In this document: in pieces, positions 1 through 11,620 of the stretch
Position numbering within the stretch: position 1 is the first letter of the stretch
How the letters are laid out: every line of letters starts with the position of its first letter
From: Siphonodentalium dalli
Lineage: Eukaryota; Mollusca; Scaphopoda; Gadilida; Siphonodentaliidae
Assembly: GCA_032622095.1 (NCBI GenBank)
Contig: CP136066.1
Span: forward strand, 151,358,224 to 151,422,223
Length of the DNA: 64,000 nucleotides
Reading direction: 5' to 3'
Made by a program: the position numbers and the translations under genes
Notes under the pieces: model-generated
Database searches by the model: none
Seen by the model: only the letters and a program-made list of their open reading frames with translations
Told to the model about the DNA's origin: nothing

Positions 1-731
1 ACACTCATATAATTCCTTGTTATACTCTTGGTAACAGGAGTGACATAGAAATTGATAACAGGGATGTGAGATCTATATTTTCAAGTTTGAATGAAGAAAG
101 TCCATCTTCCAGTTATAGTCGTTTTGTTCAAGTTTCATGGACTCAAATAGGATTGAATATGTGAGATTTATCTGATCTCTTCGGGGAAAAAATATAATCT
201 ATACTGTTCAATGTAGAAAAGTAACATTCAGAAATTGATGACATGGACTCATGTTGGCTCTGTAAAAATCCAACAGCTCAGACTTTGGTTCAGTTTTTTT
301 GCCTGAATATCATCCTAATTATCATGGTACCTAGAAAAAATTATTATTTGGTTTTCTCCTGTTGCACACACTTCTGTAATTATAGGACCAATGGCAATGG
401 TCGTAACATCAAATTGTACACTTTTCAAATATTCACCCATAATGCCATATACCGTTATGAATATAGTTACCATGGCATGTATCGCTCACAAACCGCTAAT
501 GGTATGTAATTCTAAATGCTCGATATAGGTACATCATTCTAACGCCCCCTACCGGTTTAGCATCGGGAAGAAGTAAACGAGTGTTCGGGATGAATTTGAT
601 CTTTATTTTATAAGTTAGTTAATGAATGCATTTGCAGAAAATAGTCCCCAGAATATTTACTGACATCGACCACCGTAGTAAGTTTTCACACAAAATCAGA
701 ATTGCCGTGTCGACAAAAGGCAACACTTTGT
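1..731. other. Intergenic, no gene seen
   Basis: AT-rich sequence with no splice-bordered coding segment. An 88-codon open frame on the + strand (243-509) has low-complexity composition and no recognisable motif, so it is not called. Confidence 0.5.
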
Positions 732-739
732 CAGAACAC

Positions 740-1980
740 TAGGGGTGTAACGATTCATCGATGTATCGATGTGACCGCGATACAACATTGACGATACGGT
801 CATCGATACGGGCGTTAAAACGATACATATCTCGATACACAAATTGCATGTTGTTATTACCTATTCAGGTAAGTAAGCAGCGGTCACCACAAACGAGAAA
901 GATCAATGTTGAATCAGTATTTAACAAAAAATTAAGGTAATCCCCTCAATAAGTTATAAAAATGATAAACATTCCCTATTTATCACGGAGTAACAGTGAG
1001 GCCAAAAACAGACCGAATTGTATCAATTTGCATGTGTAGACAATCTGATGCCATCTTCTTGAAACACATGTATTGTATTAATAGAACAATCAGCTAATGA
1101 TCCACTGATCAAAGCACAGACCTGACCTGAGTGACATCAATTTTAATGACCTATTTCAATAGTACACGTCATGCAGCAAGTGAACGACTTTGTCAATAAC
1201 ATGTCATTTACAGCCGGCGGAAAACATTTGATGCATGCTATTGCTACAATTTCACCAGAGTGATGCAGCTGCTGTAGTCTCAACCTATATCATATCAATC
1301 TACATGTATGTCTTTCCCGTGTCACGTCAACACTGCATGGACACTGTACTCTGTGCACTGGCCCATGCATGTGGGTTGCTGAGCAATTGTTAAACTTCCC
1401 GGATTAAACTTTTCAACAGAAATGTACCCCCCCCCCCCCCCCCAGTTCACATTATAAAGTTGACAACTTGACATGAATAATTAATATAAAGCCCCTCCCA
1501 TTTAACTGTCAATCTCGTGACACTGATTGAGAGATTTCCAGAGACGACGTTCCTCATTGGTCAACAGGTAGTGTTTGTACTCTCTAATTAAATTTATTCA
1601 GACAATGCAGTGCAACAATCTTTTTATTATGGGCTCAATGTCGGCATCTTTCCGGTCCGATGGGATATCACTGATAGTCGATACATCGACGAGGCTTTAA
1701 TTATTTTTTTTTACAATACAATACAAGTTGCAACAACAAACATTTTAGATGAACATCTAGTACACTCATCTTAGCGAGTTCATGTAGGCCTACCTGTAGC
1801 CATGCAAGCACATATACCCGCCTGTCGTTATACCGTAAATCAGTGTATATACAGTCCGTATGAAGACTCGGCAATATCGCTATAATTTTAGGGAAGTAAA
1901 ATCGCGATACGTATCGTATCGTGACATCTGTATCGCGATAAACATCGATACACCCTATACCCCATATCGTTACACCCCTA
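740..1980. mobile_element. Non-autonomous hAT-like element, 1241 bp, perfect TSD
   Basis: The element begins TAGGGGTGTAACGAT and ends with the exact inverted copy ATCGTTACACCCCTA. It is flanked by the perfect 8-bp direct repeat CAGAACAC (732-739 and 1981-1988). An 8-bp target duplication and a GGGTGTAACG-type terminus fit the hAT superfamily. Both subterminal regions are dense in CGATA/ATCG motifs (about 750-840 and 1885-1965), which could be transposase binding sites. The interior has a 17-base C run near 1427 and no transposase frame, so it would have to be mobilised in trans. The perfect TSD suggests a fairly recent insertion. Confidence 0.92.
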
Positions 1981-1988
1981 CAGAACAC

Positions 1989-3369
1989 AAGCGACTATTT
2001 TGATTTGGTTGAGGGTGACCGGAGAATATGGGATTATGGTAGCCTAATTTTGATGCGCAAATTAGCGCTTCTACAAGTTCTAGTTTATTATCGAAAAACA
2101 GCCGGTTTGAGAGTATAATTTATAGCTGAATACAGCTATTGATTTGTAGCTGTATTCTCGCCTTTGCCAGACCTGTCAATGTGATGAGGCCGGGTTATCA
2201 TATAATATTATGGGTCAATGACAATGTTGAATGTGATGAGGCCGGGTTATCATATAAATTAATTATAATATGGGCCTTATGGAAGTTATGGCACTGTGAA
2301 ATTCAACTATAATCAATAGATAAATATAACCATAATAGTTGTATTAAGGATTTGTCTGACCTGATAAAAGAAAGAAATTATATATAATTTAATATTAAAA
2401 ACTTAAACTTGTAAAATTTAACATGTTGCCTACGCAGCCTAGTTCAAGTAGTTGTTGGTATTTTTATGTTGCCTTTGTTCGCTTTATAGAAGCACAAAAC
2501 GATAAGACAATTGATTGTTACAGTCTTGGATGGTAGGGCACGATTTGGTGATGAATATTGTGGCGGATATACGTTATATTCTTGATGATATTTAATGATT
2601 TACCACTATAAAAGCAGTGTTTACATCCCAAAAACACAAAGCGTCTGTCCAAATTTCGAATGACTAAAATTGATGCCGGTTAACTGAAGACTACGTAAAG
2701 GGAAATAACTCTATTATTAGTGACTAAAATCCGAACTTTACACCCGGAATGGAAAGGGACTAAAACTGTTTACAAAAAGTTCGAACTTGAGACGAAAATA
2801 GGTGTAACCAAGATTCAATCTCCCTTTTATATGCTATAAAATAGTTTGATTTATGTGTTTATATCGGCCAACTTATAGACATGCTCACTGACAACCGACC
2901 AGATAATAATCGTTTGTATCTTCTGTTTGAATCGACTCCTAAAATTTATAATTATGTTTCGGTCTGTTATAACAGACATTATTTTTAAAAGCTGGAATAT
3001 TAGTCAGCACATGTTCGCTAATTAGATTAATTGTTAATTATTTGGTTTCTGATATATATACACACCGTATATAAATATATATACCATTGTAGGCTAATAA
3101 TTCGTGTGCTTTTGTGAGTGAGTGAGTTTATTAGACCCCAAATTTTAGGCCCGGATTATCACATAGTCCACAATATTAGTGTCGTAGTACGTAATCGCAG
3201 TAATCAAAGTGGAAGGGAATAACATCACCTTATTGTCCACGATACACTCCGATGCGTTTGGTGCTAGTCTTATCATCAGCAAATAAGACACCGAACCTAT
3301 ACACAGTAGCCAAAGACACCCCTCTCTCATATTTTATTCAGATGTACGGTATATCTCCATTTTTTTTAT
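1989..3369. other. Intergenic, short direct repeat only
   Basis: No gene seen. A segment reading AATGTGATGAGGCCGGGT and continuing to about 29 bp occurs twice, near 2179 and 2230. The rest is AT-rich unique sequence. Confidence 0.5.
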
Positions 3370-4288
3370 AGGTAGGTAATCAATCCAATTCGATGGTCCC
3401 CATATCATCAGATTCCAACAGCAATTTTTTTTAAATGCTGCTTCAGTTATCAGAATCGATTACTTGCCCAATAATAATGTTAAAGGCCCACTTAATTTTC
3501 GAGTCTCCAATTATTTATGTTATAGTGACTTGATATACGGTTTTAATAACAATCTATGCCATAAAATATGATTAAAATACTATAATTCATAACTTATTGA
3601 AACATCTGTGTCTCAGAAGATGCCCACAGAGAAATAGAAAACTGATGAAGACTTCCCCCCTCTGGCACCCAGAATGCAACAGAATTCAAACTTTTTCAAT
3701 GAAAGGGGGAGGACTCTACATTTAATATATAGAGTTATTCCCCCTGCATTGAAAATAATACTGATTTTTACTTCAATCTTGATGACAAAACGCATTGGCA
3801 ACTCAACAAAATCAACATGTCTACAGTTTATTACACCGGATAAGTTGATAATACAATGTTTTGGAGCTTCCTCTTTCAAATGTTATATAGTATGGCATAT
3901 ATTATATATAAAGTAATCTCTGGGGGGGGGGGGGTCGGAAATTAAGTGGGCCTTTAACCACAGTCAACTATAATAGTATAAAATTGCCCAAAACGTGTTA
4001 TTTATCAACAAAGTATTTCAACGAAATTTTTCCGGTTTGTCAAATATCTGACACTCGATTTTAGAGTTATCTATCTTCATCCGCCATTTGGTCCGAGACC
4101 GAGTTCTCGTCGACTGTTTACTGGGCCACACAAAATTATAGGTGGTAAAAAATAATAGATTTCAAAAATCGATATCTGATCACTCTGAGCTTTGATATGG
4201 GTGGGTTCCTCGACTAGTATCAAATATGTTTTACCCCCGAAGCCAAGGAAAATAGTAATTTGCGAGCGTTAATTCGGATTATGCATCT
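3370..4288. mobile_element. Degraded family-A TTAA element, interrupted by family B
   Basis: The ends resemble family A: a left AGGTAGGTAATCAATCC-like terminus and a right end matching TCGGAT...CTTTAA. The outer sequence, including the GAGCTTTGAT and CCTCGAC blocks, matches the copies at 23114 and 11185-11616. The element is split by a family-B insertion. Its right border TTAA lies at 4289-4292; the left border is eroded. It is older than the copies at 23 and 41 kb judging by divergence. Confidence 0.7.
3484..3953. mobile_element. Family-B TTAA MITE, copy 1 (470 bp)
   Basis: Inverted termini AGGCCCACTTAATTT and AAATTAAGTGGGCCT are flanked on both sides by TTAA (3480-3483, 3954-3957). There is no coding capacity. 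A run of 13 G (3922-3934) lies just inside the right terminus. TTAA duplication is used by piggyBac and Kolobok transposons; the purine AGG terminus, from memory of those families, argues more for Kolobok. It is inserted inside an older family-A element. Confidence 0.88.
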
Positions 4289-4292
4289 TTAA

Positions 4293-5101
4293 CTTCAAGT
4301 GGAATACTTACTGTCTAGCTCACTATCACCTATCGTTATTCCAAATTCAACTGACTGATTTCATTTCATAGTTAAATCTAACATAATGTATTTTAAAACC
4401 AATGGGTTGCGATGGTAGGACGCGTGTGCGTGTATATTCCGGTCTCTCGTGCGGCATGAATCCATTGGGGACGATAATGTTAATAAATTGTCTTAGGACT
4501 CCTTTCTTATGCCACCCCCGATGGTGTTTGGTCGGACAACTCCTTTACAACCTTATACCCGAATAAACGCCATGCTCATGCTGGGCATTTGTCGACTGTG
4601 CATGGAAGTGGCAGTGTAGCATATGGTATGGTATATGTAGCATACTTCCGCAGGTGACCTATGTCCAGTAATATTTATGTATTCCACATCTTACTAATTC
4701 TGTTAATCTGGTACGTGTTATATCACTTATATACCATGTAATCTTTTTGTTTATTTTATCCTTATATGTAGGTTGTCCAACATTAATATGTTTCAAAAGG
4801 CCATTAAAACGTATTCGTATCTTATCACACTACATATCTAGACTGATTCAAGTGCTTTATTTCCATTGAGGTCGCGTGAGTCCGATGATCCTCCTCTTTG
4901 TATATATTTATATTAAGTTTAACAGTTATAAGTCGTGTATACATATTGGTCTATAATTGAGAGCAGCTCATGTTGCAATGATTAATGAGGGGTATGCATG
5001 GTATGGTATTAGTACTATTATCTAATTATGTTACATATTTCATATTTTCAACACGTGTATAATTTCAGTCGACTCACGATAATGCTCAATCATTGTTCCA
5101 G
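4293..5101. other. Upstream region of the bZIP gene
   Basis: No coding segment. It probably contains a 5' UTR intron, because a splice acceptor (TTGTTCCAG) ends at 5101, 18 bases before the start codon; a second possible acceptor (AATTTCAG) ends at 5068. No TATA box or promoter could be fixed. Confidence 0.4.
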
Positions 5102-5119
5102 GTTTAAAAAGCTGACTAC
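5093..5119 (+). other. Splice acceptor and short leader before the bZIP start
   Basis: TTGTTCCAG followed by an 18-base leader up to the ATG. It implies at least one upstream non-coding exon. That exon was not identified. Confidence 0.5.
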
Positions 5120-6367
5120 ATGAACAGGAACACAGACCTACGCTGGGGTGACAACACCGACACAACGAGAAAGAGTGTAACAGTCACTGTTGTGACAGAT
5201 GTTTTAACCAGAAGCTTAGAAAATGTTGGAACTATACCAAGAAGGCAACCACCTCAATCGGAGCCGATATGCATCCCACAATATACCACGAATTTTGACG
5301 ATGCGAATTCAACTTCGACATCACACCAAACGTATGCAATCGCCGCCGAACAACTCACTCAAGAGCCTGTTTACTATTGTCATATGGACCCGAATGAGAA
5401 TCAAATTGTTGGCAGAAACTGCTGTATATCTGACAGGAACCAAGGCTGTGCTATAGAAAGTTGGTGTTGTCAAGTTGAGGAGAACTTTAATAAAAAATCC
5501 ACTAGTAACCACGAACCCACTACATTCAAGGCAGATATTTCCAAAGAAGAAATGTCTACAGCAGCATATGAATATCCTCACACAACATGTGACGTTCCTG
5601 GTAACCTCGTTGTCACGGACCAAGACGATCACATTGATGATACCATAATTGCACGCCCAATGGGAATTTGGCAATGCGATGACAATTTGGCGCCACCCCC
5701 ATGCTTCACAGACGAAGGTCGATATCAGCCCAGTAATATTTGCTGCTATGACAACCAAAACCAGACCAAAATTTTAATACCGACATCGACAGAACAAAAG
5801 ACTGAATATAGCGAACAGTCGGTCTGGGAAACGGATGCATATCGCGAATATGGGTCCTTGGTCTCGTGTATTAATCGTAGCAACCATGATACATTCCCCT
5901 TTAACAGTTTCAGAAACTCAAATCATTGTGCTGATAATAACGTGGCAGATGGTACTCAGTGGGTTGTTAAAGAGGCCCCAGATCCAACACTGACTGGGGC
6001 AGCAGACACAGCTTTCAAAGAAGGTAACACAACAGAGACCGACATGCCAGGCGCTGATATGGTTCACATTGACGTAGATTATATGATAGGCAACGGTGTG
6101 ACTGTTGCTGGATTCAAGCCCAGGAAGGCTATTCAGAAGCGGAATAAAACTCCGCTACAATCAGACCAAAAGAACGAACCATATTGGGATAAAAGGAAGA
6201 AAAACAACGATTCAGCACGAAAATCAAGAGAAATAAAAAAGGACAAAGAAAGAATGTTTTATAAGAGAGCATTGGAACTAGAGCTTGAAAACCAACTTTT
6301 GCGCGAAAAACTCGCTGTTTTCGAAAGCCAACACATCCAACAGTTTTGTGAAGCAAAATCAAAATGA
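5120..6367 (+). CDS. bZIP transcription factor, PAR/NFIL3-like
   Basis: A single 415-residue coding exon. The last 61 residues form a bZIP domain. It opens with YWDKRKKNN, and NDSARKSRE fills the N-x3-A/S-x-x-S-R DNA-contact positions (about residues 355-378). The zipper follows with heptad-spaced F380, L387, L394 and F401. A YW-x-K/R-R-K-N-N opening is typical of NFIL3/PAR-type factors, whereas RKSRE recalls C/EBP, so the subgroup is open. Residues 1-350 are rich in Thr, Asn, Asp and Cys with no recognised domain and are probably disordered. A bZIP protein would act in the nucleus as a dimer. The start is the first ATG after a good acceptor; TGA ends the frame. A single coding exon is also usual for vertebrate NFIL3. 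Confidence 0.88.
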   Translation: MNRNTDLRWGDNTDTTRKSVTVTVVTDVLTRSLENVGTIPRRQPPQSEPICIPQYTTNFDDANSTSTSHQTYAIAAEQLTQEPVYYCHMDPNENQIVGRNCCISDRNQGCAIESWCCQVEENFNKKSTSNHEPTTFKADISKEEMSTAAYEYPHTTCDVPGNLVVTDQDDHIDDTIIARPMGIWQCDDNLAPPPCFTDEGRYQPSNICCYDNQNQTKILIPTSTEQKTEYSEQSVWETDAYREYGSLVSCINRSNHDTFPFNSFRNSNHCADNNVADGTQWVVKEAPDPTLTGAADTAFKEGNTTETDMPGADMVHIDVDYMIGNGVTVAGFKPRKAIQKRNKTPLQSDQKNEPYWDKRKKNNDSARKSREIKKDKERMFYKRALELELENQLLREKLAVFESQHIQQFCEAKSK

Positions 6368-6640
6368 AACTATTAAATATTTTTATATTTAAAATGTCAT
6401 AATTCTGACACATTCGAGTCTTTGTTTAAATTTCAGATGAAAATGTCTTGCAGAAGTCATATGAGGTGCCGTTTTCACATTTATTAAATAATTGGACTTA
6501 AGCGAAATTCGATTGCGCTTAAGATAGCGCTATTCATTTAACATTATATGGGCAGCTATTGTTGCGCAATTGAATTTCACTCACTGATGGTCTATCTCAA
6601 CTGTGTCACAATTACAACAACACAATTTTATAAAACCTGA
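6368..6640 (+). other. Probable bZIP 3' UTR
   Basis: AT-rich sequence after the stop codon with no open frame. The nearest AATAAA on the + strand lies near 6926 inside a downstream repeat, so the true polyadenylation site is uncertain. Confidence 0.35.
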
Positions 6641-6990
6641 TTTAAAGACTACAAGTACCATTTTCTGTCTATAAAACAAAGATAACAATGAAGATTGGGT
6701 ATATTATTTGTCTATAAAGGCATAATACATAGGTTAATTCCCGCAAAATATCTGAAACGAAAAGGCATTTTGGCTTGATGGAGAGGGCTAACAATATACA
6801 GTTCTACCTCTTGCTACGCTCCGAATGTGCCTGCAGTTTATGTTCTAAAAATAGCCAGTAAAACTGCACTGAAAGGTTGTATGTATAATAATGTATATAT
6901 ATATAATTGTACAAGAAAACACCGAAATAAAATCAATATTAATTGATAGAAGCGTGCAATTTCCGGCAGGTGTATTCCATTCATGTTTAT
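6640..6990. repeat. Interspersed repeat related to family D
   Basis: It shares long blocks (GTCTATAAAGGCATAAT; AAAATATCTGAA...GGCATTTTG; AATAAAATCAATATTA) with 16480-16840. Its GATAGAAGC...TTCCGG block is shared with the right half of the TTAA element at 53356-53875. Clean termini were not found. Confidence 0.65.
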
Positions 6991-8343
6991 AATTTTATTC
7001 CCCGGATACTAAATAACACGAGTTTGTTAGGAATAGATAGACCATCTTTAAGCATGCAGAATTATTGAGCAGTGGGCGAACAAAATACCCATTAAAGAGT
7101 GTTAATTAAGAAATTAATGTAGTGTGTGTTTGTTATTGGGCGATCCGGCGCTGTGGTCGTTTGGGGCATATTGTGTGAATGTGCCTAACAACAACCGCGC
7201 CGTATTCCCCAACAACACACACGCCCGCTACATTCATTTCTTATATTTATATAGCTTTTTGATGATTTATTCCCATAAAAAACTGAATGTATTCTTAGTT
7301 ATTTTCACAAAACCTGCCGATAATTTGAGACTAGCCCATTAAGTCAGCCCAATATAAGATTTCCAAGCACTTAGCAACGATAACGTTATCGATATAAACA
7401 ACTGGCTTTAGATGCAATTCCGCTGAACCTTGAATAGCGCGCCCAATTATTCTGCTAACCACTTTTAGTGATATAGGTCAGATTATGTCAACAATTTGTG
7501 ACGTCGTGTTCGTGTTGCGGTATATATATGTGTTATTGGGGTCTGTGTGTTATTGGGATATGAAACGGGTGGCCCAAATTGGCAGTTGACCAATCACCGA
7601 CCACGATTTAGTGTAACACAGACGAGCCATGTAAATATCACGAGCTATGTGCGTAATGATGAAAATAGCCGATATGGCCAAAACGGCCATATTGGATCCA
7701 CAAGGTCCGATTCCGTAGTTTTAGTGCTACATGTCAAAGTTTTTGAGTAGCATGAGTTTTTATAATTTCTGGTCGCCATTTTGGCGCCATCTTGGATTTG
7801 TGGGAATGTCCCTCAAATCAAGTATACGAGGAATCCTAGCCGGGGTATTTCCTACACATATATAATTATATGTATGGGTGGTGTTATAATAGCAATAGCG
7901 AATTTGCGATTTCAAACCGGTACGGGTACTGGTAGCTACCCGTACCGGTACACGTTTTGTAATCGCAAACTGTTTTACGGGTAGAATGAAGCACATCGAC
8001 GGGTAATGTATGGTGAGCCAATTGCAACACCATTGATATATGATATGGAGAAATTGTTATTCGCATTCGCTTTCTTGGTTGACGTTATACTTGCTGTTAT
8101 GGTTATATGATGGACCTCTGCATGGATAATGATTTGCATTCACCTGCAGGGACGAGGCGACAGTGGGAAGGGGTTGGCGTCTCTCTTTGATTCATTTTGG
8201 TAACATTTTCAACAATTGGCTTTCATAAGTAATTTCACAGACCGTTCGAGTTTTGACTAGAACAGTTGGAATTATCAGACTGTGGAAATATGTTATGATA
8301 GCACAAATATACAATTACGCTAATTAAATAATCCTACCATTAT
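6991..8343. other. Intergenic; GGTACGGGTA palindrome
   Basis: No gene. Around 7918-7955 lies a palindrome built from ACCGGTACGGGTA and its inverse, next to AATAGCGAATTTGCGATT. A similar block in the opposite orientation, with CGGGTATCGC and CTAATAACACC, sits near 12800-12850. They may be ends of related hAT-like elements; no target duplication was found. Confidence 0.4.
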
Positions 8344-8436
8344 CACACGGCACAATCGTTTCGACGATTCTACGACCAATTGCACGATTCTGCGGCTTGA
8401 CAACCACGGTGCTACGGCAGTTCAACGATTCTGCGG
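8344..8436 (+). repeat. Left arm of a 2.2-kb inverted-repeat element
   Basis: About 93 bp beginning CACACGGCACAATCG and containing several ACGATTCTRCGR motifs. It is nearly the exact reverse complement of 10439-10531. It is probably one terminal inverted repeat of an element with no coding capacity. Flanking target duplications were not recognised. Confidence 0.75.
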
Positions 8437-10438
8437 CCTTATTATACCTGATATTTTATGACAAACTTAGTGTTTAGTGTAGAGTAGACTTTGTAGGTCC
8501 ACCAGGTTTACTTTACTCACGGAATACATACGAAGATGCGATCAATACATACAATGAGTCACAATCGGCTCGGTCAAGTCTGGATAATCCGATCGAACCG
8601 CGAACCGATCGCAAAAAGTCGTTTCTTGGGCTACAAGGGGACATTAATAGTGCGAAAATTAACATCCAACGTAAGCTTTGATAAGCATAAATGTATTATT
8701 TGTCAAATTCGACCTCCGTTGACGCAATATTCGATTAAACTACACACAGAAATGCAGTAACAGTGTCAACTTACATGTACCTGAACATTTTCCTTCTTGG
8801 TGCACCTAGCGGCTTTGTAATTTTGTAAAGTTGACTTGTTCATTCGAAAAAGTCACCACTTACCCTAGTCCAAGTCTTCTCGTACTAAAACCGTACACTT
8901 ACCCTACCATAACATGAGTTATTTTAGTCATATTCTGATTGGCAGGTAGGCCCTACATATAAAGATGTCCTCAAAAAATTATTGACCGTTTAGTTACTTT
9001 TATAAATGTGTTTGTATGAAAGTATAAGTTAAAATTCTTTATGGTTATCTGAAACTGAAAGTAATGAGCAACACTTTAAAAAAAATAATAATAAAAGGGA
9101 TGGATGCCAGATAATTGCAGTAAAAACGTATACATACTTACAATAGTAGAACATTGGGTTGGTTGGTCCCGAAAGTAGCCAAAATAAAAAAAATAACATA
9201 TAGGGATACGCTGATTTATGACCCCCTACCCCTAGCTGATCCCCCGGTTCGGACGCCAACTTGCCGGTATATTATTAACATGGGGTGTTTTGTTTCGGTA
9301 GTATTTTTAATTGGGTAAAATGGTGTGTGCATACTTCAAATGAGTTAGGAATTAATAGGAAATAAATGTCATAGAATTGTAATATCTGGAGGCAAATCGT
9401 GACTGCGCGAGGGAATTATATTTTAGATAACTAGATTTTAATCACAAATAAATAAATCATTATAGAATATCATTTTCACCGTTTATAGATATGTATACCT
9501 GGATGTCAAAATATGGAATTATTCTCAAAACAAAATATTAAGTTTCATGTGTGGAGTTAATTTCTAACATGAAGGCGACCATTCCCCACCATCGATACCA
9601 CAACGCAACTGAGAATAAGACATGTTGGCCATAAGAATATACCGAGGCATTGTGAGTCGGCTGCTAGTTAGGCGTACAGACAGACGGAAGGAAAGTTGGA
9701 TAGGCGGAACATTTAAATCATGTAATGTGTGGTGCACAGATATGGAAATTAAACCTGTACAGTATAGCAATATACGATTCGACGTTATTTTATTTTCCAC
9801 AGCTGGCTCCAAATAAAAGAGTCTTAATCTCGTAGCCTTGAGGTTGGGTTTAAATTATCTGTATTATGACAACTGCCCCGCGTGGGTGTATTATGTCAAT
9901 AAAAATGTTATGTTATGTGATTCATATGCGTATTCATGTCTATAGCGAGCGTGACATTCATTAGAAAACGACTTCTCGTGAGCACAAGTTAATGAAATTT
10001 CAATTGCTGGTCTCACAATCGTCGTTGTCATAGTCGACTACTCGGCGTTGTCAATTGAGTGCGATGATACCCCCAACAAATATGGACACAGCGCCATCAA
10101 TCACAGAACTGAGGTTAACATCAGTTGTGAAAAAGCAACCAAAGACGTATGGCTATGTTATTATTTGGTTTCCACTCAATTTTATAGGACATTATATATT
10201 TGTTCTCAACTCTAAAGACGAATTTCACACAGTGACGTGTGTAAATCCAAAACAACTGGTCTATTTGTGTGAAAGATTATGTATTGTTGTGCTAACTGTC
10301 TAGTGCTGAACTCTCCACCGATTATCGAATCGAAGATCGCCGTACCTAATAGAAATATAATATGTGGTACATAACTGTCTATATTTCTGGAATTATTCAT
10401 TTCTTAATGTTTTTTTCGTGTTTATCGCATCAGACTGG
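8437..10438. other. Interior between the 93-bp inverted repeats
   Basis: No recognisable protein. Near 9890-9920 the string CAATAAAAATGTTATGTTATG resembles a LINE 3' end with short tandem tail repeats. The remainder is AT-rich. Confidence 0.4.
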
Positions 10439-10531
10439 TCGCAGAATCGTTCAATTGCCGCAGCACCGTGGTTGTCAAGCCGCAGAATCGTGGAATTGGT
10501 CGTAGAATCGTCGAAACGATTGTGCCGTGTG
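10439..10531 (-). repeat. Right arm of a 2.2-kb inverted-repeat element
   Basis: Reverse complement of 8344-8436 with few mismatches, ending CGATTGTGCCGTGTG. See the left arm. Confidence 0.75.
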
Positions 10532-11184
10532 GTTTTTAGACCCAGGGTCCAAGAATGTCCTACATAGGCTACATGTACTTTTAGTCAGATATAAGACCGA
10601 AATTGCCCATTATATTAGTTGGGGAATATTTAGTCATATAATTGAAAATGGGTTGTAATCTTTTAACATATCGAAGGGTCGGGGCAAGGGAATATTTATC
10701 CCATGAATTGGGATATTTAATTGTCTGGGTCTAAACTCGGATGAAGGTAGACAAGTTAAACTTGTTAACGACGAAGAATGTTTAATGGTACACTATTCAT
10801 TATATGGTTTGAATAAAGAGCGTTTGCTTCACTTCTATGCGAAACAAAGAAAACAGATAAAAGTCGCTCTGGCGAAAACTGCTGGCGATGGTAAGATTGT
10901 GCAGAGTATAATTATGGTATGTATATCGGTATTTCGTGTCATTATCGGCCAATATATTACCACCACTACAATATACAACAGTATTGGGGTTCAAATGCGC
11001 CATGTCCGTTCAAATGGCAAATATCTATATTAAAATGAGAAATCAGTCACCACCCACACACGATACAATAACTGAACGGTTGTATTCAAACGTCTAACAC
11101 ATTCACGGTGTACTTATGCCCATGTACAAAGGGTCGATAAGGGACGTGGCGAGCACAGGTCCCCAGAACAAAACTTTACCCCAC
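10532..11184. other. Intergenic, no gene seen
   Basis: A short inverted pair (TTTAGACCCAGGG near 10535 and CTGGGTCTAAA near 10724) is the only structure noticed. Confidence 0.4.
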
Positions 11185-11616
11185 CCCAATAGTAGAGGGT
11201 CCCCATATCTTCAAGATACAACAACAACAACATTTCTTCAAAATACGCTTTATTTATCAGAATCGATTAATTGCAACAAAATAATGCTAACCACTGTCAA
11301 CTGTGGTATAAAATTTCCCAAAAGCTGTTATTTATCAACATTTTGTTAAACGAAATATGGCCGTATTATCACTTGTGTTTTCACGAAATTTCGCTGTATT
11401 ACCACTTGTTTTTAGAGTTATCCGTCTTCATCCGCAATTTTGACCGAAACCATCATTTTGACGGCGTGTTTCTGGGCCACAAACAATTGAAATAACTTCA
11501 AAAATCGATATCTGATCACTCTGAGCTTTGATGGGTAGGTTCCTCGACTCGAATCAAATATTTTTTACCCCCGAATGAAATAGTATTTTAGGAGTGTTTA
11601 ATCGGATCGAGTACCT
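11185..11616. mobile_element. Degraded family-A TTAA element
   Basis: The right end reads ATCGGATCGAGTACCT followed by TTAA (11617-11620), matching the family-A terminus. Interior blocks (GAGGGTCCCCATAT, ATCGATATCTGATCACTC, CCTCGACTCGAATCAAAT) match other copies. The left terminus is lost. It provides the undisturbed counterpart of the element at 3370-4288. Confidence 0.72.
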
Positions 11617-11620
11617 TTAA

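Noticed and set aside
5321-5758. 145-codon - strand frame opposite the bZIP gene
   Set aside because: Antisense shadow of a real coding exon.
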